From: ZLKRG08 sp964565165
GTDB taxonomy: Bacteria > Actinomycetota > Actinomycetes > Nanopelagicales > Nanopelagicaceae
Direction: 5' to 3'
Length of the DNA: 17,239 nt
Assembly (NCBI GenBank): GCA_964565165.1
Contig: CAZMDJ010000018.1
Coordinates: 1-17,239, forward strand
The notes under the pieces: model-generated
Told to the model about the DNA's origin: nothing
The model's input: only the letters and a program-made list of their open reading frames with translations
Databases searched by the model: none
Position numbers and translations under genes: made by a program
Shown: piece by piece, positions 1 through 8,379 of the stretch
Layout of the letters: each line of letters begins with the position of its first letter
Numbering within the stretch: position 1 is the first letter of the stretch

Positions 1-1
1 G

Positions 2-1465
2 GCGATGGATTCATTTCCGGTTGTTGCAATTACTTGTCAAGTTCCATGACCTGCAATTTGAACAGATGCATTCCAAGAATCTGATATTCGCGGAATCACC
101 ATGCCTTTCACAAAACATAATTTCTTAGTTACAGATCCTCGCGAAATTCCTAACGCAGTTGCGCAGGCATTTCATATTGCAACTACTGGTCGTCCAGGAC
201 CTGTTCTTGTTGACGTAACTAAAGATGCGATGCAGATGATGACTGAATTCCACTGGCCAAAGGAGATCAAACTTCCTGGCTATCGAATTCCTGGTGCACC
301 TGCAGAGCAGCCAATTCTTGACGCAGCGCAATTGATATCTGAATCAAAGAAGCCAGTTCTTTATGTTGGTGGCGGCGTAATCAAAGCAAATGCATCTGCA
401 GAGCTTCGTGAATTAGCAGAGCTAACCGGTATTCCTGTTGTAACAACTTTGATGGCACTTGGTGCATTCCCAGATTCACATCGTCAGCATTTAGGTATGC
501 CAGGTATGCACGGTTCTGTTTCTGCAGTTACTGCGCTACAAAAAGCAGATCTATTAATTACTTTGGGTGCGCGTTTTGATGACCGTGTAACTGGAAAGCT
601 ATCTTCATTCGCACCAAAGGCGCGTGTAATTCATGTTGATATTGATCCAGCTGAAATCGGAAAGAACCGCAGCGTTGATGTTCCAATCAATGGTGATTTA
701 AAGGCAGTTATTAAAGCTTTGATTCCAGCTCTTAAGAAGCACGGAAAGCTTGATATTGCTTCTTGGTGGCATGCGTTAGATAAGTTAAAAGCGACTTATC
801 CAGTGGGTTATGACAAGCCAGCAGATGGTTCGCTTGCACCGCAATATGTAATTGAAAGAATTGGCCAGATCTCTGGTTCAGATTCAATTTATGTTGCAGG
901 CGTTGGCCAACATCAGATGTGGGCATCTCAATTTATTAATTACGAGAAGCCACGTACTTGGCTTAACTCTGGCGGCGCCGGCACTATGGGTTATGCAGTT
1001 CCTGCTGCAATGGGTGCAAAAGTTGGCGCACCTGATACAACAGTTTGGGCCATTGATGGTGATGGTTGCTTCCAGATGACAAACCAAGAGCTGGTAACTT
1101 GTGCGTTAAACAATATTCCAATCAAGGTTGCAATTATTAATAACGAATCTCTTGGAATGGTTCGCCAGTGGCAGACTTTGTTCTACAAGGGTCGTTACTC
1201 AAATACAGATTTGAAGTCGAAGCTGGTTCCGGATTTCGTAAAGCTTGCTGATGCAATGGGTTGCGTTGGTCTTCGCTGCGAAAGCGCAGACGATGTTGAT
1301 AAGACCATTGAAGAAGCGATGTCTATTAACGATCAACCAGTTGTAGTTGATTTCCGCGTTAATCGCGATTCAATGGTTTGGCCGATGGTTGCAGCCGGTA
1401 CCTCTAACGATGAAATCATGATTGCGCGTGAAACCGCACCGGACTGGGATTCACAGGAGTTATAA
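2..1465 (+). CDS. ilvB: Acetohydroxyacid (acetolactate) synthase large subunit, 5'-partial, with two in-frame TGA codons near the window edge
   Basis: Catalyses ThDP-dependent condensation of two pyruvates to 2-acetolactate, or pyruvate plus 2-oxobutyrate to 2-aceto-2-hydroxybutyrate, the first shared step of valine/leucine and isoleucine synthesis. The uninterrupted frame begins at ATG 101 (454 codons), but family-like sequence (PVVAIT..QVP, TDAFQESDIRGIT) continues upstream in the same frame to base 2, so ATG 101 is internal and the N-terminal pyrimidine-binding domain lies largely outside the window. Counting from ATG 101, the central FAD/DHS-like domain spans roughly residues 65-205. The ThDP-pyrophosphate domain follows, with the metal-binding GDG at 320-322 and NN at 347-348. 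In-frame TGA codons occur at 47-49 and 59-61, and a Cys codon (35-37) replaces an expected Gly. TGA ends other genes here (leuB, xerC, rpsB, cdsA), so it is not recoded. Sequence error near a contig end seems likelier than a true pseudogene, because the remaining frame and the operon are intact. ilvN starts 2 nt after its stop. Confidence 0.9.
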
Positions 1466-1467
1466 AA

Positions 1468-2004
1468 ATGGCAAAACATACATTGGCAGTTTTAGTAGAT
1501 AACTCATCAGGTGTTCTTGCACGCGTTGCATCTCTATTTGCTCGTCGCGCATTTAATATCGATTCACTTGCAGTGGGTCCAACAGAAGATCCAGCAATTT
1601 CACGTATGACTATCGTTGTTAACGTTGAAGGTCACGCCCTTGAACAGGTGATGCGCCAATTAGATAAGTTGATCAACGTTATTCACGTTTCTGAAATCAA
1701 GCCTGCTAAATCAACTCAAGAAGAGCTGATCTTGGTAAAGGTTAAGAACAATCCTCGTATCGAATCGATTACTTCGAAGTTCGGCGCGAAGATTGTCGAT
1801 AACACTGAAGATGCAGTGATTATCGAATCAACAAATACCGTGGCGCTCAACGAAGAGCTCTTGGCATCCCTAAAGCAGTTCGGAATTATCGAATTTGTGC
1901 AGTCAGGTGTGGTCGCGCTCTCACATGGAGCTACCGCGCTGGCTGATCAGACGCTCGATATCCAATCCGTTTCGACAGACCGCCAAGCGGACTATCAGAA
2001 TTAA
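1468..2004 (+). CDS. ilvN: Acetohydroxyacid synthase small (regulatory) subunit
   Basis: Binds and activates the IlvB catalytic subunit and carries feedback inhibition by valine. The 178 residues fit the usual 160-180. The N-terminal ACT domain (about residues 3-76) shows the effector-loop pattern DNSSGVLARVASLF and the NIDSLAVGPTED segment. The second, ALS-small-subunit C-terminal domain spans about 84-155 and ends at SGVVALSHG; the last 20-odd residues are a polar tail. The start is supported by AGGAG at 1455-1459, 8 nt before the ATG, and it lies 2 nt after the ilvB stop, so the two subunits are probably translationally coupled. The last 150 bases use more GC-rich codons (GTC, GCG, CTC, ACG) than the rest of the operon. 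Confidence 0.95.
   Translation: MAKHTLAVLVDNSSGVLARVASLFARRAFNIDSLAVGPTEDPAISRMTIVVNVEGHALEQVMRQLDKLINVIHVSEIKPAKSTQEELILVKVKNNPRIESITSKFGAKIVDNTEDAVIIESTNTVALNEELLASLKQFGIIEFVQSGVVALSHGATALADQTLDIQSVSTDRQADYQN
1972..2001 (+). promoter_or_regulatory. Possible internal promoter ahead of ilvC
   Basis: TCGACA at 1972-1977 differs from the -35 consensus at one base. It is followed after 18 nt by CAGAAT at 1996-2001, which matches the -10 consensus at four of six. It lies in the 3' end of ilvN, where codon use becomes GC-richer, and would start RNA a few bases before the ilvC ribosome binding site. A separate ilvC promoter is known in some bacteria. Matches of this quality also arise by chance, so this is tentative. 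Confidence 0.2.
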
Positions 2005-2040
2005 CCCCTAAGCCGAAAACAAAAAGAAAGAGAAATACCA

Positions 2041-3072
2041 ATGGCAACTATGTATCACGAAGAAGATGCAGATCTATCAATCATCCAAGGTCGCAAAGTC
2101 GCAATCATTGGTTACGGTTCACAAGGACATGCACACGCGCTTAACTTACGTGACAGCGGTGTAGATGTTCGCGTTGGACTTAAAGAAGGTTCTCCTTCAC
2201 GAGCTAAAGCAGAAGCAGAAGGTCTAAAAGTAACTTCTGTTGCAGAAGCTGTTAAAGAATCAACAGTAATTATGATCTTGGCACCTGACCATGTTCAGCG
2301 CCATATCTATACAGAGTCAATCCTTCCTAATCTAAAAGAAGGCGATGCGTTGTTCTTCGGACACGGATTTAATATTCGTTTCGGTTACATCAAGCCACCA
2401 GCAAATGTTGATGTTTGCATGGTTGCACCAAAGGGTCCAGGACACCTGGTACGTCGCGAATATGCGGCAGGTCGTGGCGTTCCTGTAATCGTTGCAGTAG
2501 AACAAGATGCAACAAAGAACGCATGGCCATTAACACTTTCATATGCAAAGGCAATCGGCGGCCTACGTGCAGGTGGAATTCTTACAACATTTACAGAAGA
2601 GACAGAGACAGATCTATTCGGTGAGCAGTCAGTGCTTTGCGGTGGCGCATCACAGTTAGTTATGTACGGTTTCGAAACTATAACTGAAGAAGGTTACCAG
2701 CCAGAAGTTGCTTACTTCGAGTGCTTACAGGAACTTAAGTTGATCGTTGACTTGTTGTACGAAGGTGGAATTGCAAAGCAGCGTTGGTCAGTATCTGACA
2801 CAGCTGAATACGGCGATTATGTTTCAGGTCCACGCGTTATCGATCCTTCAGTTAAGCAGCATATGAAGGAAGTTCTTGCAGACATTCAATCAGGTGCATT
2901 CGCTAAGCGATTCATCGATGATCAAGAGGCAGGCGCTCCAGAATTTAAGGCGCTACGCGCAAAGGGTGAAGCTCATCCAATCGAAGCTACTGGCCGTGAA
3001 CTTCGCAAGATGTTCTCTTGGATCAAGTCATCTAATAAGGATGATTACCAAGAAGGCAAGGCAGCGCGCTAA
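2041..3072 (+). CDS. ilvC: Ketol-acid reductoisomerase, class I
   Basis: Isomerises and reduces 2-acetolactate (or 2-aceto-2-hydroxybutyrate) to the dihydroxy acid, using NAD(P)H and Mg2+; second step of the branched-chain pathway. Its 343 residues are typical of the short class I form. The Rossmann domain has GYGSQGHAHALNLRDSG at about residues 24-40 and a cofactor loop with K48, S51, S53 and R54. The catalytic His is in GHG (H108). The all-helical C-terminal domain carries the expected Mg2+ ligands D191 and E195 (ETETDLFGEQ) and E227 and E231 (ECLQELK). A 36-nt A-rich gap separates it from ilvN; the purine-rich AGAAAGAGAA before the ATG is the likely ribosome binding site. The gene is intact, with strongly biased, AT-leaning codons consistent with high expression. 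Confidence 0.97.
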   Translation: MATMYHEEDADLSIIQGRKVAIIGYGSQGHAHALNLRDSGVDVRVGLKEGSPSRAKAEAEGLKVTSVAEAVKESTVIMILAPDHVQRHIYTESILPNLKEGDALFFGHGFNIRFGYIKPPANVDVCMVAPKGPGHLVRREYAAGRGVPVIVAVEQDATKNAWPLTLSYAKAIGGLRAGGILTTFTEETETDLFGEQSVLCGGASQLVMYGFETITEEGYQPEVAYFECLQELKLIVDLLYEGGIAKQRWSVSDTAEYGDYVSGPRVIDPSVKQHMKEVLADIQSGAFAKRFIDDQEAGAPEFKALRAKGEAHPIEATGRELRKMFSWIKSSNKDDYQEGKAAR

Positions 3073-3077
3073 GTAAT

Positions 3078-4670
3078 ATGACAAAACCCGTAGTACTAAT
3101 TGCTGAAGAGCTCAGCCCTGCAACGATGCAGGCGCTGGGGCCAGACTTCGAGATTCGCCACGTTGATGGCGCTGATCGAGGCGCGTTGCTCCCAGCACTT
3201 AGTGCTGGGGTAGATGCAGTTTTAATTCGCTCTGCAACCCAGATGGATGCAGAAGCGATTGCTGCAGCAAAAGGTTTAAAAGTTATTGCTCGAGCTGGCG
3301 TTGGTTTAGATAACGTTGATATTCCTGCTGCAACAGATGCAGGCGTCATGGTTGTTAATGCACCAACATCAAATATTGTTTCGGCAGCAGAACTTGCCAT
3401 TTCTCTACTTCTTGCAAGTGCGCGTTTTATTTCACCTGCACATGCAGCTCTAAAGAACGGTAAGTGGGCTCGCTCAAAGTTCACTGGCGCTGAAGTTTTT
3501 GAAAAAACTCTTGGCGTTATTGGCTTTGGAAAGATTGGCCAATTAGTTGCTCACCGTATGCAAGCTTTCGGTATGAACGTAGTTGCCTACGATCCTTATC
3601 TACAGCCAGCACGTGCAGCGCAACTTGGCGTCCAGTTGGTAACTCTTGATGAACTTCTAAAACAATCTGATTTCATCACAATTCACTTACCAAAGACCAA
3701 AGAGACCACAAACTTAATTGGGGAAGAGGCACTTAAGAAAGTGAAGCCAACAGTTCGCATTATCAATGCAGCTCGCGGTGGCATTCTTGATGAAGCCGCT
3801 CTTTACAACGCAATTAAAGAAGGTCGGGTAGCTGGCGCAGGTTTAGATGTATTTGCAAAAGAACCTTGCACCGATTCACCGCTATTTGAATTAGACCAAG
3901 TTGTTGCAACACCACACTTAGGTGCATCAACAGATGAAGCGCAAGAGCGCGCAGGTATTGCTGTTGCAGTATCAGTTCGTAAAGCACTTGCTGGTGATCT
4001 AGTTCCGGATGCAGTTAACGTAAAGGGCGGCGCCGTACACGAAGAGATTCGTCCATCACTTCCGCTTGTTGAGAAGATGGCTGAAATCGCTACTGCTTAT
4101 GCAGGTGGCTTACCTTCATCAATGGAAGTTCATGTATTAGGTGAAATCGCAGCTTATGACGCACAAGTTCTTGCAACTAGCGCGTTAAAGGGTGCAATCG
4201 AAACCACTGTTGAAGAAGATGTCACTTATGTAAATGCTCCGAAGTTAGCTGAAGAGCGTGGCATGAGCGCAATCGTTAAGAATGATCCAAATTGCGAACA
4301 GTTCCGTAGTTCAATTCAACTTAAAGTTGCAATGAGTAGCGGCACCAACTTCGTTGTTGAAGGAACCCTTGTTGGAATCCGTAAGCACGAGAAGATTGTT
4401 TCAATTGATGGTTTCGGCCTTGATCTATCACCAGGCAAGCACATGATCTTCTTGCGCTACATGGATAAGCCAGGCGTTATCGGCAACATGGGAGGCGCAC
4501 TTGGTAAAGCTGGCGTCAACATTGCAGGTATGCAGGTTTCTCGTCGCGAAATCGGCGGCATGGCGCTAATGGCTTTAACTGTTGATGATTCAGTTTCAGA
4601 TGCAATTTTGGAAGAAGTTAAAAAGACTACCGGTGCAGATTTAGCTCGCACTGTTAACTTGGAGAAATAA
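3078..4670 (+). CDS. serA: D-3-phosphoglycerate dehydrogenase, long form with ASB and ACT domains
   Basis: Oxidises 3-phosphoglycerate to 3-phosphohydroxypyruvate with NAD+, the committed step of serine synthesis. At 530 residues it is the long type I form found in actinobacteria. The substrate domain covers about 1-98 and 285-316, with the nucleotide domain between them containing GFGKIG at 149-154. Catalytic residues visible are R233 (AARGG), E262 (KEP) and H280 (TPHLGAS). The intervening (ASB) domain is at about 320-450 and the C-terminal ACT domain at about 455-530, normally the site of serine feedback. It begins 5 nt after ilvC with no clear Shine-Dalgarno close by, so it may rely on coupling to ilvC translation. 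Its stop overlaps the leuB start by one base. A strong palindrome lies inside the 5' coding region at 3191-3209. Confidence 0.97.
   Translation: MTKPVVLIAEELSPATMQALGPDFEIRHVDGADRGALLPALSAGVDAVLIRSATQMDAEAIAAAKGLKVIARAGVGLDNVDIPAATDAGVMVVNAPTSNIVSAAELAISLLLASARFISPAHAALKNGKWARSKFTGAEVFEKTLGVIGFGKIGQLVAHRMQAFGMNVVAYDPYLQPARAAQLGVQLVTLDELLKQSDFITIHLPKTKETTNLIGEEALKKVKPTVRIINAARGGILDEAALYNAIKEGRVAGAGLDVFAKEPCTDSPLFELDQVVATPHLGASTDEAQERAGIAVAVSVRKALAGDLVPDAVNVKGGAVHEEIRPSLPLVEKMAEIATAYAGGLPSSMEVHVLGEIAAYDAQVLATSALKGAIETTVEEDVTYVNAPKLAEERGMSAIVKNDPNCEQFRSSIQLKVAMSSGTNFVVEGTLVGIRKHEKIVSIDGFGLDLSPGKHMIFLRYMDKPGVIGNMGGALGKAGVNIAGMQVSRREIGGMALMALTVDDSVSDAILEEVKKTTGADLARTVNLEK
3191..3209. repeat. 19-bp palindrome inside the 5' part of serA
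   Basis: CCCAGCACT (3191-3199), a single T (3200), then AGTGCTGGG (3201-3209) form a perfect inverted repeat of 9 bp per arm. As RNA it would fold into an 8-bp stem with a UUA loop, extendable by a U-G wobble. A second GCTGGGG at 3134-3140 could compete for the same CCCAGC arm, giving two mutually exclusive hairpins. It encodes the ordinary serA residues PALSAG, so it may be coincidental. GGG codons, as used here, are uncommon in the window. Confidence 0.6.
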
Positions 4671-5710
4671 TGTCAAAGACAATCAATCTTGCAGTTATCG
4701 CTGGCGATGGCATCGGACCAGAAGTTGTTGCGGAAGGTTTAAAAGTTCTTGATGTTGTTGGCGCAAAGCATGGCGTAACTTTCAATAAGACTTCATATGA
4801 TCTTGGCGCAGGTTACTGGCACCGCACCGGAGAAGTACTTCCGGATTCAGTGATGGCTGAAATTGCAAAGAGCGATGTAATTCTTCTTGGCGCTGTTGGA
4901 GATCCAACAGTTCCAAGCGGTGTTCTAGAGCGCGGATTACTTCTTAAGCTTCGTTTCGCTTTTGATCATTACATTAATTTACGTCCAGCAAAGTTACATA
5001 AAGGCGTCAAAGGCCCGCTTGCTACCGATAAAGAGATTGATTTCGTTGTAGTTCGTGAAGGCACTGAAGGTCCATATGTTGGTGCAGGTGGAACCCTTGC
5101 TTACGGAACTGATGCCGAGATTGCTACCGAAGAATCTCTAAATACACGCCGCGGTGCAGAGCGCGTAATTCGCGATGCATTTGTGCGCGCACAAGGACGT
5201 CCACGCAAAAAACTAACTCTTGTACATAAGAACAACGTGCTTACTCGCGCTGGCGGACTATGGACACGTACCTTTGAAGCAGTTGCAAAGGAATTCCCTG
5301 ATGTGACAACTGATTATCTACATGTCGATGCCGCATCGATGTTCTTTGTAACAAACCCAGAGCGCTTCGATGTTGTGGTGACAGATAATCTTTTCGGTGA
5401 CATTTTGACTGATATTGCGGCAGCTATCTGCGGTGGCATTGGTCTTGCAGCATCAGGAAATATCAATCCAACTGGAGCATTCCCATCAATGTTTGAACCA
5501 GTACATGGTTCAGCGCCAGATATCGCTGGCAAGCAATTAGCAGATCCAACAGCAACCATCATGTCTGTTGCGATGATGTTAGATCACTTAGGTTTCGGCG
5601 CAGCTGCGCGTGAAGTTGAAGCAGCGGTTGCTGCAGATCTTGAAGCACGCGGCGTTAAGAAGCGTTCAACTTCTGAAATCGGAGACGCGCTAGTAAAGGC
5701 ACTTTCATGA
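4670..5710 (+). CDS. leuB: 3-Isopropylmalate dehydrogenase
   Basis: Oxidatively decarboxylates 3-isopropylmalate to 2-oxoisocaproate in leucine synthesis. The same enzyme can act on the methylmalate made from citramalate, which suits the cimA gene two genes downstream. The 346-residue protein starts with the family pattern AGDGIGPEVV (11-20). Substrate-contacting arginines are R95, R105 and R129, with Y136 and K187. Mg2+ ligands are D220, D244 and D248 in the DNLFGDILTD segment. The EPVHGSAPDIAG block (about 276-287), with D284, marks NAD+ rather than NADP+ preference. GGAG at 4661-4664 lies 5 nt before the ATG. The start shares one base with the serA stop and the end overlaps ilvE by 4 nt (ATGA), so translation of the three is probably coupled. 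Confidence 0.96.
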   Translation: MSKTINLAVIAGDGIGPEVVAEGLKVLDVVGAKHGVTFNKTSYDLGAGYWHRTGEVLPDSVMAEIAKSDVILLGAVGDPTVPSGVLERGLLLKLRFAFDHYINLRPAKLHKGVKGPLATDKEIDFVVVREGTEGPYVGAGGTLAYGTDAEIATEESLNTRRGAERVIRDAFVRAQGRPRKKLTLVHKNNVLTRAGGLWTRTFEAVAKEFPDVTTDYLHVDAASMFFVTNPERFDVVVTDNLFGDILTDIAAAICGGIGLAASGNINPTGAFPSMFEPVHGSAPDIAGKQLADPTATIMSVAMMLDHLGFGAAAREVEAAVAADLEARGVKKRSTSEIGDALVKALS

Positions 5711-6780
5711 CCATCAAAATCACTCCAAATGTAAATGCGCTATCAGCAGCAGAGCGTGATGCAAAAGTCGCCGAAGGTGGATTCGGTAAGTACTACACCG
5801 ATCACATGGTTGTTTGCGAATGGAGCGAGAAAGATGGTTGGGGAGTACCAGAGTTAAAAGCTTATGGTCCGCTCTCATTAGATCCGGCAACTGCAGTTCT
5901 ACATTACGGCCAAGAAATTTTCGAAGGCATGAAGGCATATCGCCAACCAGATGGTGGCGTTGCGCTATTCCGTCCTGAAGCAAATGCACAACGATTCAAT
6001 CGCAGCGCAAAGCGTTTGGCGCTTCCTGAAATGCCAGAAGAACTATTTTTAGAAACCGTTAACGCACTCGTTTCACAAGATGCAGGTTGGGTCCCAAACC
6101 AAGTTGGCGAATCGCTTTATTTACGCCCTTTTATGATCGCAACAGAAGTTGGTCTTGGCGTACGCCCTTCAAATAAAGCAACTTATCTTTTAATTGCAAC
6201 CCCTGCTGGTGCATATTTCAATCCATCAAAAGCGGTAACTGTTTGGATCTCTACTGAATATGTTCGCGCAGCACCTGGCGGAACCGGCGAAGCAAAGTGC
6301 GGCGGTAATTACGCGGCATCGCTAGTTGCACAGAAAGCAGCAGCTGCTGAAGGTTGCGACCAAGTTGTTTGGTTAGATGCCGTTGAACGTAAGTGGATTG
6401 AAGAGATGGGCGGCATGAACCTTTACTTCGTAAAGGGAAATAAAGTCATTACTCCTAAATTAACCGGAACTTTATTGCCAGGCATCACACGCGATTCAAT
6501 TCTCTCTATGGCGCGCGATCTTGGTTATGAAACCGAAGAGGTAATGCTTTCGGTTCATGATTGGAAAGACGGACTTGATTCCGGAGAAATCACTGAAGTA
6601 TTTGCTTGCGGAACCGCCGCAGTTGTTTCTCCAATCGGTGCCGCGAAATCTAAGTGGGGAACTTGGACAGTTGGTGATGGAAATCCAGGCGCTGTCACAA
6701 TGAAGATTCGCGAAACACTTCTTGCGATTCAACATGGCCAGATTGAAGATAAGCACGGCTGGGTTAAAAGAGTTAAATAA
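5707..6780 (+). CDS. ilvE: Branched-chain amino acid aminotransferase
   Basis: PLP-dependent fold-type IV enzyme that carries out the last step of leucine, isoleucine and valine synthesis, transferring the amino group from glutamate to the 2-oxo acids. The length, 357 residues, matches the larger actinobacterial/eukaryotic subgroup. The Schiff-base lysine is K197, in the conserved AKCGGNYAASL segment. The EEMGGMN motif at about 232-238 contacts the cofactor, and the N-terminal GQEIFEGMKAYR block (68-79) is also typical. AAAGG at 5695-5699 provides a ribosome binding site 7 nt from the ATG, which overlaps the leuB stop. The stop overlaps the cimA start by one base. Nothing looks damaged. Confidence 0.96.
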   Translation: MTIKITPNVNALSAAERDAKVAEGGFGKYYTDHMVVCEWSEKDGWGVPELKAYGPLSLDPATAVLHYGQEIFEGMKAYRQPDGGVALFRPEANAQRFNRSAKRLALPEMPEELFLETVNALVSQDAGWVPNQVGESLYLRPFMIATEVGLGVRPSNKATYLLIATPAGAYFNPSKAVTVWISTEYVRAAPGGTGEAKCGGNYAASLVAQKAAAAEGCDQVVWLDAVERKWIEEMGGMNLYFVKGNKVITPKLTGTLLPGITRDSILSMARDLGYETEEVMLSVHDWKDGLDSGEITEVFACGTAAVVSPIGAAKSKWGTWTVGDGNPGAVTMKIRETLLAIQHGQIEDKHGWVKRVK

Positions 6781-8369
6781 TGACAATCTCAGATAATTTC
6801 CACGTCTACGACACCACGCTTCGTGATGGTGCGCAGCAAGAGGGTTTAAATTTAAGCGTTCACGACAAGCTACAAATTGCGCGCCACTTAGATGACCTTG
6901 GCGTTGGATTTATCGAAGGTGGATGGCCAGGAGCTAATCCAAAAGATACAGAATTCTTTGAACTTGCTAAGAAAGAGTTAAAGTTAAAGAACGCAAAGTT
7001 CACTGCTTTCGGGGCAACTCGTCGCGCAAATACCAAAGCAGCTGATGATCCGCTAATTGCAGCGCTGCGTAACTCTGGCGCACCAGTTGTGACCATGGTG
7101 GCAAAGGCACATGATCGCCACGTTGATTTAGCTTTGAAAACTACTCTTGAAGAGAACCTCAACATGATCCGTGATTCGATTACGCATCTTAAGTCTGAAG
7201 GTCAACGAGTATTTATCGATGCTGAGCACTTCTTTGATGGATATCGCGCAAACCGCGAATATGCCTTAGAAGTTGTACGTGTATCTGCAGAAGCTGGCGC
7301 AGATGTAATCGCGCTCTGCGATACCAACGGTGGCATGTTGCCTGATGAAATTGCAGATGTCGTTCATGACATTCTGGGTGCATCTTCTGCGCGCCTTGGT
7401 ATTCACTGCCACAACGACACCGGTTGCGCGATTGCAAACTCAATGGCTGCTGTTGCAGCTGGAGCGACGCATGTACAAGGAACAATCAATGGTTACGGTG
7501 AGCGCACCGGTAACGCAGATTTAGTTTCAATCATCGCTAACTTGGAATTGAAGAAGAAACAGAAGTTATTGCCAGATAACTTGTTACGCGAATCTTTCCG
7601 AATCTCACATGCAATCGCAGAGGTTACAAACGTTAAGCCATCTGCGCGCCAGCCTTATGTTGGCATCTCTGCTTTCGCACATAAAGCAGGGCTTCACGCA
7701 TCTGCAATCAAAGTTGATCCAAATCTTTATCAGCATGAAGATCCTGCAAGCGTTGGAAACGATATGCGCATGTTGGTATCTGACATGGCTGGCCGCGCTT
7801 CTATCGAACTTAAGAGCCAAGAACTTGGCGTTGATTTAGGTGGAGATAAAGAACTTATTACTCGTATCGTTGAGCGAGTTAAAGATATGGAATCTAAGGG
7901 CTTTACCTTCGAAGCAGCAGATGCCTCGTTTGAACTTTTAGTTCGTGAAGAGATTGCAAAGAAGCGCCCAACATTCTTCACAGTTCAGCATTGGTTAACC
8001 TCTGTTGAAAGCGATGAAAAGGGAAGTATCGTCACCAAGGCAGAGGTAACTGTCTCTGCAAATGGTGAATCATTAATCTGCACCGGTTCTGGAAATGGTC
8101 CGGTTAACGCATTTGATACTGCGCTTCGTTCTGGTCTTTCAAAGTTATATCCAGAGTTAGCCGAACTTGAACTTACCGATTACAAGGTTCGTATCCTTGA
8201 AGGACGTTTAGGTACTGGCGCGATTACTCGTGTACTTGTTGAAACTTCAGATAAGAGCGGTTCATGGAACACAGTTGGTGTTCATGAGAACGTGATCGCA
8301 GCATCTGCAATGGCATTGGAAGACGCGTTAACTTACGGCTTAATCCGCCAAGGACGTAAACCAGAGTAA
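6780..8369 (+). CDS. cimA: (R)-Citramalate synthase
   Basis: Condenses acetyl-CoA with pyruvate to (R)-citramalate, opening the threonine-independent route to 2-oxobutyrate and hence isoleucine. The 529-residue protein has the HMGL-like TIM-barrel start DTTLRDGAQQEG (11-22, with R15 and D16) and the IEGGWPG.NPKD block (45-56), which I regard as characteristic of CimA rather than 2-isopropylmalate synthase. Metal-binding H209 and H211 lie in GIHCHNDTG, and GYGERTGNADL follows at about 238-248. The C-terminal LeuA-type allosteric dimer domain spans roughly 395-520, normally the isoleucine-sensing part. The position next to leuB and ilvE supports this assignment. It overlaps the ilvE stop by one base, with AAAAGAG as a weak ribosome binding site. 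Homocitrate or isopropylmalate synthase is the main alternative but fits the signature less well. Confidence 0.92.
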   Translation: MTISDNFHVYDTTLRDGAQQEGLNLSVHDKLQIARHLDDLGVGFIEGGWPGANPKDTEFFELAKKELKLKNAKFTAFGATRRANTKAADDPLIAALRNSGAPVVTMVAKAHDRHVDLALKTTLEENLNMIRDSITHLKSEGQRVFIDAEHFFDGYRANREYALEVVRVSAEAGADVIALCDTNGGMLPDEIADVVHDILGASSARLGIHCHNDTGCAIANSMAAVAAGATHVQGTINGYGERTGNADLVSIIANLELKKKQKLLPDNLLRESFRISHAIAEVTNVKPSARQPYVGISAFAHKAGLHASAIKVDPNLYQHEDPASVGNDMRMLVSDMAGRASIELKSQELGVDLGGDKELITRIVERVKDMESKGFTFEAADASFELLVREEIAKKRPTFFTVQHWLTSVESDEKGSIVTKAEVTVSANGESLICTGSGNGPVNAFDTALRSGLSKLYPELAELELTDYKVRILEGRLGTGAITRVLVETSDKSGSWNTVGVHENVIAASAMALEDALTYGLIRQGRKPE

Positions 8370-8379
8370 CCTTTCATTC

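Noticed and set aside
35..61. TGA read as tryptophan or selenocysteine in ilvB
   Set aside because: TGA terminates leuB, xerC, rpsB and cdsA in this window, the expected residues are not Trp or Cys, and no selenocysteine-insertion hairpin is apparent.
3032..3484. 150-codon open frame on the minus strand across serA
   Set aside because: It is antisense to a well-conserved coding region, has low-complexity Ala/Ser composition and no recognisable domain.
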